This document shows, in pieces, positions 25,150 to 37,935 of a stretch of DNA of 64,000 nucleotides. Each line of letters starts with the position of its first letter. Position 1 is the stretch's first letter. The position numbers and the translations under genes were made by a program. The notes under the pieces are model-generated. The model had not been told where the DNA came from. It was given only the letters and a program-made list of their open reading frames with translations, and ran no database searches. This DNA is from Cladorhizidae sp. MBARI D1340-BT2 (Eukaryota > Porifera > Demospongiae > Poecilosclerida > Cladorhizidae), in contig JAQNBH010000002.1 of NCBI GenBank assembly GCA_028752905.1, positions 17,270,430 to 17,334,429 of the forward strand, in the 5' to 3' direction.

Positions 25150-26790
25150 CTCCAGTGACTTTAACCCTTTCAGCCTCCATGAGTCCAGTGACTTTAACCC
25201 CTTATATTACCATGGTTGAGTATGCTGACTTTAACCCTTCTCATGTCATGAGTCTAGTAACTTTAACATCTGCCACCATAATGAGGCTAGTGAATTTAAC
25301 CCCCTCTACATCAGTGTCTAATGATTTTAACCTCATCTCATTCCACGAGTCTAATGACGTACCTTCTACCCTCATGAATGAGGCTTGTTACTCTAAATAA
25401 CCACACATCCAACCAAGAGTTGAGTGACTTTAAACAAGCATGCACCACATTTAATGTGGGTGGTCAAGCCACACAACATGGCTTCACTAATGAACCAAAA
25501 CTGGCTTCCTCTGATAAACACAGTCACCCAGCATTCTTTTATGCAGCAGGATGCAAAGGCACTTCCAGGTTAAACTAATTAGGGATGGCCAGGTGTGTTT
25601 GTATTTTAGCATGCTAGACTGAGATGATTGCTGAAGTGAAGCAAGCAAAATGCTGTGAGAGAATACGGTAATGCTGGACATCCATTTTGACAGTGGGATA
25701 AAAAGTAAGCTTCTCAAGATAGGTTCTAATTAGTTAACGAGCACCTTCTACCAGTAGGGAAAAGTTCCGCAGCGGACAACAAAGTCTCGATGTCAGCCAT
25801 ATTTGATATTGTGAGCGTGGTCATGTACCCAGCTAGTTTCCTGGGTATCCAATGCTCTTCTATATAATCTTTTACAAGGAATATAAGTGTAACCAGGTAT
25901 ATCCATAAATCAAGAATAATACATGTACTCATTTTTCCACATATGCTAAGGATAAAGCTAATTTCATGAATACCTTCATGCATGCCAGAGGTGGGCAGCC
26001 TCCTATATAGCAGCTGCTACAGTTCCAAGAAGGTTTTGTGTTAGTTCCTTGGATGTTCTTGCTGAATCACATATTCACCCTCACCAGACCCTTTACCAAA
26101 TCATTAAACTCTGGCAACTGTATGCACACATGAAAATAGGGAAACAGGTGTAATCGTTTTGTTTCTCACATGCCCGTATTGTAGGCCACTTTTTGTCTAT
26201 CTTTTTGGAGCTCATTAACACAGCGGCAATTCTAACCACATTTACAGACTGTTCAACGCAGGTGGCCCATGTGGGTTTGATTATTCTGTGTGCGTGCACA
26301 TGCCATGGCATTCTACATAACACCTCCTCACTCAATGAGCATTGGTCCGTTTGTTAACCTGGATGTGCAAGATGGATTTATCACATGGATTTGTACTGAC
26401 AATCACCACCAACAGAAACACATGGGTGGGTATGGTGTGTGGAATGTATCCACCTGTATGAGGTGTCAGGAACCATGTGGGTAGGTAAGGTGTGTGCATG
26501 TATCCACCTGTATGAGGTGTCAGGAACCATGTGGGTGGGTATGGCGTGTGAATGTATCCATGTGTATGACTATGAGGTGTCAGGAACCATGTGGGTGGGT
26601 AAGGTGTGTGCACAATTACTATTTCTGCTGCTGACCATGTGGTTGCTCACTTTTTGCTGGCATATTTAAAATGATACGTTTGTACATGTTTTAACATTTA
26701 TGGTAACCACATTGTCATCAGAGTTCTCTATGTCACATGCTGCGCCAGCAAGATGACCATTTCTGATCCCACGACCGCCCACCATCACAC
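25150..26790 (+). repeat. Third, older copy of a palindrome-arm segment
   Basis: Matches 60895-62010 in the same orientation and 32340-33365 in reverse complement. Shared landmarks are the short tandem phrase GAGTC.AGTGACTTTAACCC, then AATGCTGTGAGAGAATACGG, then AGCCATATTTGATATTGTG. They are followed by a roughly 54-bp minisatellite (CATGTATCCACCTGTATGAG, CAGGAACCATGTGGGTGGG; 26410-26620) and CATATTTAAAATGATACGTT. It carries about 470 bp (25935-26410) with no counterpart in the arms. It is clearly more diverged from the arms than they are from each other. Confidence 0.8.
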
Positions 26791-27144
26791 AGAGTGAAGG
26801 AGACTTAGCTATCTGGAGAACTTTTGTCGGGTAAGTAACAATCATGTTGAGTGTGCAAATCCAACTCAAGAATTTTGCCAGACTGATGTTTTATGAGCGA
26901 GACATTTTTTAGGTCTGAAATGAAATTAGGAGTGCAGTATGATAATTGCTACTTATTAGCTTCAACCATCAACTTCCTGTTCAAGCATATGCATTCTCCA
27001 TGCCAGTGTTTCCACGAGAAATGAATCTTGCTCTCATACTGGGTAAGGAATGGTTGCTACACACAGTAATCAGAACATTTAAGATCCTGTTTTAAATTTA
27101 ACAGAATGGGAATGTAAATGAAGCTTACACTATTGAGCACATCA

Positions 27145-27280
27145 TGACCTTCACTGTCCTGACAAGATCTTCATCTTCCTGATAAGACCTTTGTCATCCT
27201 AACAAGAACTGTCATCCTGACAAGAACTCTGTCATCCTGACAAGACTTTTATCATCCTGACAAGACCTTCACTGTCCTGA
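27145..27280. repeat. Short tandem repeat, about 20-24-bp unit
   Basis: Repeats of TGTCATCCTGACAAGA.CT, six to seven irregular copies. Confidence 0.85.
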
Positions 27281-27360
27281 TAGATGGACAGCCATGAAGG
27301 TGCTAGTGACTAAGACTTTAAATGTGTGGAATATCAAGGTCAGTAAGAATGTAAAAATTT

Positions 27361-27513
27361 GACGTAAGTTTGTGCGTTTAGGCTGCTCTATTTTCAAATG
27401 GCCATGTTTTGTCAGGCTCATAGATAAGGATGAGGAATCAGCAGTGGATGATGGCCTCTTAGAGGATGAAGATCTGGTTGCTGACTCAGAAGATGAATGG
27501 AACAAACGACTCT
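27361..27513 (+). other. Acidic ORF fragment, possible exon
   Basis: Reads LIDKDEESAVDDGLLEDEDL followed by VADSEDEWNKRL and a TGA. The strongly acidic, low-complexity composition is unlike neighbouring noncoding DNA and a possible acceptor (GCGTTTAG) lies at 27380. There is no start codon and no family match. Low confidence. Confidence 0.2.
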
Positions 27514-28216
27514 GACGTGGATAAATGTTGATATTATATGTTCATATTGTGTGCCAGTAAGTTTTTCTCTCAGATAATTAGAACTAGTCCTCGCTGTGCA
27601 GTCGGACCTGAATTTCATGAAAGTAAGATTATTGACACTTCGGATCCCATTATGTAGACCTTACAGTTTTTAACTTGGGTCTGCCTGAGCAGGCCCCACA
27701 TGAGTGAAGGAGTGAAGAAGTGATTCCTTCTTCTGAATTTCATTACATGTCTGTGCCACCAATCTCATCTCCACCATTTTCTGTGTAACTGTCACATCTT
27801 ATAACTGTCACTAATCACCCTTCACTACCTTCTTGCATGTAGCCACCTAGGCAACTCCCACTCTCATTACACCCTCAAAGCATGGCCTCCACCACTAAAA
27901 TGGTATGACATTCTTTCAATTCCATTTCAGATAAATTATCATGAACTATTCATAGCTATAGCTTTCTGCATCAGGTAGTCACGATAAGTTCCATCATTAC
28001 TTGGCATCTCCTCACTTCCTTTATATTAGGAAGGAAAGATAGAATGGTGAAGTAAGTGTACTCATCAATGCTTAAGTTGATTATTTAGAAGGTGATTTTA
28101 ATGTTATGATGTCAACTGAGAGTTCATTGAGAATACTTTTTATATCTGTTAATTACATATATCACACAGTCTGGCATTATATCTCTCCAGTTATCTCTCA
28201 CTGCCTCTCTGTGCTT

Positions 28217-28525
28217 TCAGCAGCAAGTACTCCTGAACAAGTATTCCTGACCCATGAGCTCTTGTAGGAGCCTCCAAAACTTCTTGCGGAGGTGTGTCTT
28301 CTCTGCATTTGCAGGGGGAAACACACGATTCTGAAGAAAGCACGAGGCTTCTGGATGACACGTAGAGCACAGGAGCATGTCACACAATGGCTTGGGCCAA
28401 CAGTGTATGGGGGCAGCATCTGCCATCTGTGTGTATCCTCTCAGATGGTCATGCAATGCCACTATGAAGATGGAGTTCACATGCTGTTTTAATAATTGAC
28501 AATACCATAACTGTGTAAATAACAT
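28217..28525 (-). other. Unassigned open frame of 102 codons
   Basis: Minus-strand frame ending HLRKKFWRLLQELMGQEYLF. It looks protein-like at its C-terminal half but the plus strand is also open (28292-28492). No family recognised, no splice or poly(A) model can be built. The rest of 26791-30361 shows only a poly-C tract (28791-28810) and a CACA/CCACAC-rich stretch (28930-29080). Confidence 0.2.
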
Positions 28526-30578
28526 GGACTGTTCTCATTGTTCCAGGTCTATCTGTCCCCTGCTAGCTATGCACTCCAATGTCAGTTTTGTATGCAACCT
28601 ACTTGGGCGCTGATTGTCAAGCTTTAGTTTTGCATTTTTCCCCATGTGTATGTGTGTGCTAGTGCAGGAATGTGTGATAATAATGAACGAGTGAATAAAT
28701 TCAGGTGAAAGTGTTTGAGAGAAGAGAAGTCAACAGTTGAATGTTGCCACCTGTAGGTTTCCTGCTCACTTCTAGCAGGGCCACCCTCCACCCCCCCCCC
28801 CCCCCCCCCTCCCACCCCCTTATACCCGGGCGTGCTCAAGAGCACAAGAATAGAATCCAATAATTATTATAGCTCGGTTAGTACGTAGTCTATAGATTTA
28901 TTCAACGCATGCTCGTTTAAGAAACATGCACACCACCGCACACTAAACCACACACACCACACCATACCACACCGCACCGCACAACACCACATACCCCACA
29001 AAACACCATACACACAACACCACACACACACACAATACCACATCATACCATTTACACCACACACCACCACACACGTATCCTTGCAGCAGCATTCATCCTC
29101 CTTACAGTTGCATAAGCATCACAGGTCTGTTACTGAAGGCCTTAGAAGATGTGGGCCCAGCAGTTCTCAGAAAAGAGACATCACAAACAGGTATCCAATT
29201 ACTAGGTGGCGGCATTTTCCCCTCAGACAGTAAAGGTATACATTTGTTTGTTGAAGGTCGAAACCATGTTTTTTTTATTTTAAGAAGGATCCATCTCCAT
29301 TGGCAACAGAGAATCACATGATTCTGTAAATTAGTATAGAAGCTAGCATGGATTTACCTGGCACTAAAATGTAGGTGTGTTCTGCAATATCCACATTCCA
29401 GTTGCACAGAAATCTGGCTAATTTCTCCATATGGTAATTTTTACCCCCCTCATATATCATATGTTTTGTCTAGGAAGGAGTGGGGGAGGTGGTGTTTCTC
29501 CATATGGTTATGTTGCTCCTGGAAAAATAATATGAGACTAGGAAGGAAGGTGGGTTGGTGCCGAGGGGGGTTGGGGGCCTATGGCCACACCTGGTTCCTT
29601 TACACGACACAAAATTACAACCGCTGGTTCCTGCCAGCAGAACTAAGCCAATCCTCTTTGAAACCACTCTGAGTATCTATCTTGACAACTGCAACACAAC
29701 CCCACTCTATCCACAAGTAAATATTGGACTAGTTGCCACTGTCACTCCTTCATGACTAGCCTCAATTGTACTTGAGGAAAAACTTATTCTAGAACTCTTA
29801 GAGAGATTATGATGATAACCCCCTAGCAACCCTCAATTCTACCTAGCAACCTTCAATTCTTCCTGACAGCTCCCTCAAGTGAGATTCCAAGTAAGGACTG
29901 CAGGTTAGTTAAGAGAGAATATGGCACATGAGCTGCGTTTCCAAATCTGTAAGGTCTAGACTTTGACAGCAACTAACCTTACCATGGCTGCAGGCTACTC
30001 CAGTGAATCTTCCAGTTCCCAGGCAACTAGGGAGCAGGGAGGCTCGTCACTCAAAAATTGCCATCAGAATTGGCCTACTATTGCCTAGCAAAACTAATAG
30101 TGCAGAGCTCAGAGTAACATGGTCGCTTTATAACAGAGCACCTATGCATTTGTAAAAACTCATTAACAGACAACTGGAGGGTGTGGCGGCATTGATCTCG
30201 GAGGACAAGTTGAGTTATTTTATTTTGTACTAATAAGCAAATCCATCCCATTTGTTTTAGGAGGCAATTACAGTTTTGATAGGGAGAGAGTGTCTGGTTG
30301 TGGGCAGTCCAGACACGGGAGGCTCCACTGCACACAATATTGGTAGAGCTCACAGATAGAGCTAGCTGCACACCAATTGCCTGCTCTGAACCAGGCCATG
30401 GAGCTTCAATGTGAGGACACACTTTCACAGCTAATGCCTTCATGATGCACGTGATCTGCACTCTGGCATGCACTCTCTTTCCTCTCACCCCACCTCCCTC
30501 CACTCTACCTCCAATAAGTTCCCCTTCCTCGCTCCAGCCCTCCCTCCACCCCACACCCCTTCCTCTCCCCCCACATAC

Positions 30579-30678
30579 ATCATGGTTGTTAAGAACAGAA
30601 GTGAATTTGCAGAGAGAAATGATCAGATTATCAAACTCCTCCATCAGTTCGAAATGAGCAGCTACTGATGCACACTTG
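30579..30678 (-). CDS. GBF1-like ARF-GEF exon (100 bp), left arm
   Basis: An internal exon with acceptor GTTGACTTGCAG and donor GTATGTGG, phase 2 in and phase 0 out. It codes KCASVAAHF followed by EEFDNLIISLCKFTSVL. The run FDNLIISLCKFT is, from my knowledge of the family, identical to the segment just after the Sec7 domain of animal GBF1, the Golgi GEF that loads ARF1 with GTP for COPI recruitment. Transcription is outward from the palindrome centre. I found no flanking GBF1 exons in either arm, so it may be an isolated duplicated exon or part of a gene with very long introns. Confidence 0.7.
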
Positions 30679-30949
30679 CTGCAAGTCAACAACAACAACA
30701 AGAAATCATAGCTATTGTACAGAAAGGGTGGAGACTCTGAACAGGGAATAATTGAAACAAAGACAAGTGACCAGCATATATAGGGAGAGCTGCGTTCTTC
30801 AGGGAAATAATGGTTGCCAGGGCAGCACTGAGGTCAAAGGCCAGCTATATAGATCTAGTATGGAATCAGCATGTGACCAAAGCCAGTCTGTCAACACTTA
30901 CCACCAGCTTCTGTGTAGTAACACAATTAACTGTGCAGACTTCTTACAC

Positions 30950-31320
30950 ACCCACACTCAAACACACACACTCTCTCTTACACACCTCTTTCACACACAC
31001 ACTCACACACACAATTATCTCTCACACTCCACACAAACACACACTCTCTCACAGAGTCTTTCACATACACAAACACTCTCTCATGCACTCTCACATACAC
31101 TCTCTCTCACACACATTCCCTTTCATATGCACTCTCACACACAGACCTCTTTCACACTCCGACACACACACCCGTACACAACTTTTACACACACATACAC
31201 ATAACTCTCTCTCTCTCTCACGCACACACACACAACATCTTTCACACATGGAAGGCATATCTCATTACTCACATACACACACTCTTTCACACGCATACAC
31301 AAACTCACACACACTATAAT
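30950..31320. repeat. (CA)n/(CT)n microsatellite, left arm
   Basis: CACACA with CTCTCT, TTTCA and CATA interruptions. Mirror copy at 62965-63420. Long His/Thr/Ser frames here are artefacts. Confidence 0.95.
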
Positions 31321-31605
31321 ATGCTGTCCCACATGTAGGAGTTCACACAGTATTTTTATCCAATTAGTAAAGCTGTCTAGTGCGTAGTGCGTTGATTGGT
31401 TAGCTGAAACACTAGTATGCACCACTAGAAACCAGCTAGCTGGGTTATACTTTTTCCCACCATAATTATTGGCAGTATAATTAGCCAATCACTACAGAGC
31501 TACTGCACATGATGTGTGGCATGATTGAAGGAAAAGTGGACACACACCCACACACACCCCCACACACAACTCTTTCACACACACACACACACAAAACTCT
31601 ATCTT

Positions 31606-31922
31606 AATTGCAATGACTTTCTCAATCATCAACTTAAATTTGCTTACTTGATGTTTTGGCTAGATGCTCTGCCTTCATCAAGAGTATTCCTGATAGAGGC
31701 TGATGTTTTGGCTAGATGCTCTAGCCTTCATCAAGAGTATTCCTGATAGAGGCTGATGTTTTGGCTAGATGCTCTAGCCTTCTTCAAGAGTATTCCTGAT
31801 AGAGGCTGATGTTTGGGCTAGATGCTCTAGTCTTCAACAAGAGTATTCCTGATAGAGGCTAGAGAATCGAGCTGAAAATTAATGTTGAAAGAGAAAATTT
31901 AAGTTGATGATTAAGAAAGTCG
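31606..31922. mobile_element. Palindromic MITE with expanded 53-bp core, left arm
   Basis: Left terminus ATTGCAATGACTTTCTCAAT followed by CATCAACTTAAATTT. The right terminus, reverse-complemented, has CGACTTTCTTAATC and CATCAACTTAAATTTTCT. Between them are four tandem 53-bp units (TGATGTTTTGGCTAGATGCT, CTAGCCTTCATCAAGAGTAT, TCCTGATAGAGGC). The minimal family form is the 155-bp element at 45053-45207. Confidence 0.8.
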
Positions 31923-32339
31923 TTTTGTCTGTACCATGTCAGCTGAGAGTTTTTAGTATCCTCTAAAGCCTAGCTTCTACATCAAGCTTTTTATTTTGGA
32001 ATGGATTTAAGAGCTGATTCACATTCCATTCTGTTGGTAATTTTGTAATGATTGACGCTAAACATGCCAATAAAAAAAAAGATTCTTGTGTACATTTCAT
32101 CCCACTTTTTTCCAGGTTGGTGGCTCTCCTGCCCACACTAGTTCGAGGTTGCCAGGCGAGAGGTAATTCATACCGATCTACAGCGCCGGTGTGAATTCCT
32201 GCTCATACACTTGGTCTCCTTTGAGAATGGCGCCAACATTCTTTTAGAAATGGGGTTGCAACTGTAGAAGCTATCGGCCAAAAATAGGAACAGTTGTGGG
32301 TTCAGAAGTGGTCATCTTGCTGGGGGGAATAACTCAGCA

Positions 32340-33365
32340 TGTGACATAGAGAACTCCAATGATACTCCAAATGGTTACCATAGATGTTAAAACATGTACA
32401 AATGTATCATTTTAAATATGCCAGCAAAAATTGAGCAACCACATGGTCAGCAGGAGAAATAGCAATCGTACACGCACCTTACCCACCCAGATGGCTTCTG
32501 ACACCCTCATACAGGCGGATACATACAACTGACATACCCACCCACATGGTTTCTGACACCCATGAGACAGGTGGATACATACATGCACACATGATACCCA
32601 CCTACATGGTTTCTGAAATTGAACAGATGTATTATTCTTGATTTATGGATATACCTGGTTAGCTATATACACTTACCACTATTCCTTGGAAAGGAGTAAA
32701 GGAGCACTGGATACTTGTGAAACTAGCTGGTTGCGTGACCAGACCCTCCACAATATCAAACATGGCTGGCATCAAGCCTCTGTTGCCCACTGCCAAACTG
32801 CTTCCAGCTGGTAGAAGGGGCAGTGCATTAATTGGAACCTGTCTTGAAAAGCTTGCTTTCATCAACACTGTCAAAATGAATATCCACCATTACCGTATTC
32901 TCTCACAGCATTTTGCTTGCTTCACTTTAGCAATCATCTTGGTCTAACACACTAAGATACGAACATGTGGCTATCCTATAATTAGTTTCACCTGGAAGTG
33001 CATTTGCATCTTGCTGCTTAAAAGAATGATGGGTGTCAGAGGAAGCCAGTTTTGGTTCTGTTCAAATTAGTGTGGCCTGGCCACTCCACTTTTATGTGGT
33101 GCATGCTCGTTTAAAGTCACTCAACTCTAGGTTGGGGATGTGGTTATTTAGCCTCATTCATGATGGTACAAGGTCATTAAACTCATGGAATGAGATGGGG
33201 TAAAAATCATTAGACCCTCATGCAGAAGGGGTCATAGTCCACTAGCCCCATTATGGTGGCAGAGGTTAAAGTTACTAGACTCATGACATTAGAAGGGTTA
33301 AAGTGGCCATATTCAACCATGGTAGTAGAAGGGGTTAAAGTCACTGGGCTCACTTGTTATACTCT
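32340..33365 (-). repeat. Arm copy of the segment also found at 25.15-26.79 kb (left)
   Basis: Reverse complement of the 25150-26790 repeat, including the roughly 54-bp minisatellite (32470-32610) and the CTTTAACCC phrases (33165-33345). The 32659-32874 open frame lies inside it. Because the third copy is not open there, I treat that frame as noncoding. Confidence 0.8.
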
Positions 33366-34069
33366 AAAACTTACAAATGCTAAAATTTCACCTGATTTTT
33401 TTGGTTGATCTCAGAGAGGAAACTCTCTTAGAAACTCTGCCTATTGCATCAATATCATAACTACAGTAGGCACTACCTACGATATGTAAACTTTTTTCCA
33501 CATCCACTCTGTAAGTGTTTAGCTGAAGTACTACAAAGAACAAGTTAATTCTCAAGCCATCAATAGTATGTGGGAAGAGCGGGCAAGTGGCCACACAGAG
33601 AGACACATGAGTATTGGTGAGGCTGTTGCCACGGAGATTAAACCCTATTACGCGCCCCCAGATATTAGCATAAGCTCCAACAATAATCTTCTTCGTTTCT
33701 TGCAAGCATCTTGTCTCTGTCATCAGACCATGTTATAAGCTTCTCTATGCACCTTGAAGTCATCTTCGTTTGTTGAGGTCACTGTTGAGCATCTTGATGG
33801 AGTAGGCCAGTGCCCCCCATCTCCCCTGAACAACCCAGACCATAAACAGCCACATCTTTCTTGCTTACCAGCCAATAGTGGGAGAACAGTACTAAAATTC
33901 AACTTGGGTATGTGCCACACCCAGCAACTGGAAAGCTGGAAAGCTTCTAGAAACACTCAGACAGCATCTAATAGAGTCATACAATTTAGCTATTTGGGGG
34001 GGGGGGAGACACATTCATGCATATTTTGCTCCCTTCTCTATATAGTTATATATATTACCATAGAATCCT

Positions 34070-34460
34070 AACCATAGCCCTATCACTACCATAGCCCTAC
34101 CACTACCATAGCACTACCACTACCATAGCCCTACAACTACCATAGCCCTACCACTACCATAGCCCTAGCCTAGCCATAGCGATCACCCTAATATTATACC
34201 TAACCCTTAACCCTAAGACAAGCCCTAGCCCAAACACCAGCTAAGCCATAGCCCTGACTCTAGCCCTGGTCATATCACCTAGCCATAGCCCTAACACTAA
34301 CCCTAGCCATAGCCCTAACACTAACCCTAGCCATAGCCCTAACACTAACCCTAGCCATAGCCCTAACACTAACCCTAGCCATAGCCCTAACAATAACCCT
34401 AGCCATAGCCCTAACACTAACCCTAGCCATAGCCCTAACTCTAGCCATAGCAAACACACC
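34070..34460. repeat. Telomere-like array, 24-bp unit, left arm
   Basis: Units of 24 bp, ACCCTAGCCATAGCCCTAAC plus ACTA, in 34275-34445. They are preceded by ACCATAGCCCTACCACT repeats (34070-34160). Each unit holds a CCCTAA step and a CCCTAG step, so it reads as a mutated CCCTAA telomere repeat amplified in higher-order form. Frames of repeated GLWLGLVL are artefacts. Confidence 0.9.
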
Positions 34461-34787
34461 ACACATACCCCTTATCAGCTTGAGGTTTTCAGAACAAGTC
34501 TGGACTCTCACTCGCTCTAGTCAGCACACAAAAAATGTGCCTAGACTTGCAATCACTTTAGGATTCTAATTTATGAAAAGGAGGGATTAAATAGAATTTG
34601 TGAACTTATAGGAGGGGGGAGGAACAAGTAACGTTATGTCCCATCCCCCTCATGCTGAAAGAAGTTATGATTTATCAGAGACATGGCACAACAATCCTAT
34701 ATCCTGTTTCAAGTCCCATGACTGTTTATCCCCTACAGGCTAGAGAGTGAGGAGGAGGAGAAATGCCGGACTGACCTCTCCACTCAA

Positions 34788-34922
34788 TTACTTCAGTAGG
34801 ACCGTGGCAACATGAATAATTAGTGTTGGTTTACGGTGATAAGTGGCTTCAACATTGATACTCTTTAGTTGCTCATGAGTAATCTTCTTGAGGTTAGTTT
34901 GTTTACACCACTCTGTCGCCAT
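34788..34922 (-). other. 44-codon open frame, possible exon (left arm)
   Basis: ATG to TAA. It reads MATEWCKQTNLKKITHEQLK and continues LIIHVATVLLK. A GT donor follows (AA|GTAATT), and a T/C-rich tract ending CTCTCTAG would close a 52-bp intron. The composition looks coding, but splicing leads to a stop after two codons. No family recognised. 34470-35460 holds nothing else I can support. Confidence 0.25.
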
Positions 34923-35464
34923 GAGATATGGCAATTAGCAGCTGGTTGAGGCACTGGCACGCTTAGCATCTCAACATTATTGCTCTTTCTGATATAGTGT
35001 AAGTCATCGATTATCGACCTCCCATGCATCTATTATCAGCAAGTAGTCTACAGACAATGTCATATATTTTATGGGAATGTCTGCATGCCTGTTGATTTAT
35101 TGCAGGAAGTGCAGTTATTCTTTCGGCATCCTATCCCAGATTCCAAGCAAATAGAAAGTTATAATAAGTGAGTATAGTTGATAATGCGTGCTATTTTGGA
35201 ACCAAACCAGGGATAAATCCACCCAATAAGGTATTAACTAGAAATATGTGTTCATTTTAGGAAGATGCCCAACAAAAAGAGAAATGGATTCATCATGCAC
35301 CTGTGAGCCACCCAGATGAAACACATGAGGCTAGGTCTATGAGAATCCAATGGACTCAATAGCAAATGTCAGCTGCTATAGCGATAACTTGAGGCCTTTT
35401 TGGTAACAAAGCCACAGATCTACATGGAGTGACTCGTTCCATGTTGAAGGACTGCTTGGGCAGG

Positions 35465-35915
35465 CGAGTGTGAGAGCATTATGTGTTAGTGTGTGATATA
35501 TGTGAGAGTGTGGTGTGCATGTATGAGAGAGAGTGGTGTGTGTAGGTGTGTGTTTGTGTAAGAGGGTGGTGGTCTGTGCATGTCTGTGTGTGTTTGTGAG
35601 TGGTGTATGTGTGTGTAGTTGTGTGAGAGTGGTGCATATGTGTGTGTGTGTTTGTGTGAGAGTGGTATGTGTGTGCCTGTGTGTTTTTGTGCATGTGTGT
35701 TTGTGTGAGAGTGTATGTGTGTGCATGTGTGTTTGTGTGCATGTGTGTTTGTGGTGAGAGTGGTGTGTGTGTTGTTTGAGAGTGGTGTGTGTGTGTGTGT
35801 TATTTGAGAGTGGTGTGCATATGTGTGTGCATGTCTTAGTGGGTGGTGTGTATATTGGTGTGTGTGTGTGTGAAGAGTGTGTAGATAGTGCTTGTGGTTA
35901 GGGTGGTGTTGTTGT
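35465..35915. repeat. (GT)n-rich microsatellite, left arm
   Basis: GTGTGT with GAGAGTGGTG interruptions. Mirror copy at 58600-58910. Confidence 0.95.
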
Positions 35916-36177
35916 GTGTGCCTGGCCAGATAATCTATGTGCAGAGAATGTGGGGGAGAAATGGATTTTTTCCCTTCCATTTGAAAAACATGTTTTTGCC
36001 ATCTGCAAGTGTTAAGTTACAATAACATTACCTGTGGGCCACACACTGTAAAATGCATAGTTTGGTGTAGATAGCAAGGTAGATTTGACCTGGTAAGGCA
36101 TGGTTTTAACATTTTGTAAATAGCATTTAGCCAGAAATGCTTAAATTTAATGCTTTGGTGGTTGACAACTATAATGT

Positions 36178-36223
36178 TAATACCAATACTAATACTACTA
36201 CTACAGTGTACTATTATTACTAT

Positions 36224-36264
<41 letters not shown>

Positions 36265-36400
36265 TTACTACTATCGTCATCATTATTACTACTACTACTA
36301 CTCCTATTACTACTACTACTACTACTACTACTCCTATTACTACTACTATTACTACTAATACTACTATTACTACTACTACTCCTACTACACTACCACCACT
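36178..36400. repeat. (CTA)n trinucleotide array, left arm
   Basis: ACT/ATT triplets (poly-Tyr, -Thr or -Val in artefactual frames). 36400-37128 contains no supported gene except A/G-rich patches near 36640-36740. Confidence 0.95.
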
Positions 36401-37434
36401 AATATACATAGTGATAATGATATTTATAATATTATTATAAATTAATACCTATAGAGACATAATCTCCCTAAAGTTCCACATATACAGTGGAGAGATCTGC
36501 TCTGATATGTTTGTAAAGAAGGTGTATTTGGTGGCCTCTCACACAACCATAAAATTCAGAACTCTGCATAGCTTCTGCTATATCTTCCCATGAACAGGTC
36601 TGGCTGTATTGTCAAAATTTTAATATTGTCAATGTGCAAATGGTCGAGGGAGGAAAATGGAGGTAGAGAGGAGGGAGGTGGAGAGTGGGGAAAGGGTTGA
36701 GGGTGGGGTGGAGGAGGGACAGTAGAATGGTGAGTGCTGGAGGAAGAGAGTAGAGTTGGCTATTCAACACCTTACCATATATAGTGCAAATTCTGTAGCT
36801 TTGTGTGTTTGCTTTGGTACACAAGCTCCCCCCTCCCCCACCCAATTTTTCTTCCCTCATTCCTTCCTGCCCCCCTACCAACATTGAAAATTCTGTGGCA
36901 CGGCTTCGATCTAAAATAAAAATAAAAATAACAAAGTGGAGAGCCATAATGGATAGCTATCTCTGTCTGTGTATGAGCTCTATGTGTGGGCATGGGATGC
37001 GGTTATCTCTGCATCACAATGGAGTGCGGGTTATCTCTGCTAGAATGCAAGGAAGTGGTTGTGGAATGTCCCCAGAGGTAAGCATCTATTTACTTAACGT
37101 GAGTGCCCATGAGGTGAGCAAGTGAAGCCACCTGAGTAGTCTGCAGCTACCACAAACACTTAGAGGAGGGTGGAGGTGGCCTTGCCAACACCAGTAGTAC
37201 GCAACACCACATTGTATGCTAACAACCCAAAAATGGTCAAGACAATGGAGTTCCGAGGAAACCTTCAAGGGAGAGGGATAATGTTGGCAGCCATTATGTT
37301 CATGAGTGGACACAGAGGCCGCGCAAGTGAGCAAGGTCCTGTAGTCAAGTAGAAAGATCTAGAAAGCTTCTCTCTTGAACACCACATGGAAGGGTGGTCA
37401 GTTCTCTATATGCTTGATGTAATTGCTGGAATGG

Positions 37435-37935
37435 AAAGAGTTCTATTCCTTTGAATAGAAAGAGTTCTATCCCACAGTCTATGTTTGAATAGAAAGAGTT
37501 CTATCCCACAGTCTATGTTTGAATAGAAAGAGTTCTATCCCACAGTCTATATTGGAATAGATAGAGTTCTATCCCACAGTCTATGTTGGAATAGAAAGAG
37601 TTCTGTCCCACAGTCTATGTTAGAATAGAAAGAGTTCTATCCCACAGTCTATATTGGAATAGATAGAGTTCTATCCCACAGTCTATGTTGGAATAGAAAG
37701 AGTTCTGTCCCACAGTCTATGTTAGAATAGAAAGAGTTCTATCCAACAGTACATGCTGGAATAAAAAGAGTTCTATCTCACAGTCTAGCTATGTTGGAAT
37801 AGAAAGAGTTCTATCCCACAGTCTATGTTGGAATAGAATGTTTTCTATCCCACAGAGTATGTTGAAATAGTCTATCCCACAGTTAGAAAGGGCCATAGCC
37901 TATATTGGAATATAAAGAGTTCTATTGTTCCAGTG
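37435..37935. repeat. 34-bp minisatellite, left arm, about 13 copies
   Basis: Unit GAATAGAAAGAGTTCTATCC plus CACAGTCTATGTTG. Some copies have ATAGATAGAG variants. Mirror copy at 56560-56960. Confidence 0.95.

Noticed and set aside
32659..32874. 71-codon minus-strand frame (mirror 61388-61615) as a host exon
   Set aside because: It lies in the repeat shared with 25.15-26.79 kb, where the third copy is frameshifted; no splice sites or family.
33388..33723. 111-codon minus-strand frame as a gene
   Set aside because: The mirror copy in the right arm (about 60.6 kb) has frame-breaking changes, and there is no recognisable domain.
34241..34511. GLWLGLVL repeat protein
   Set aside because: Frame through the 24-bp telomere-like array; both strands and frames give repeats.
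36017..36409. Val/Ile/Tyr/Thr homopolymer frames, also 57971-58351
   Set aside because: Translations of the (CTA)n array.
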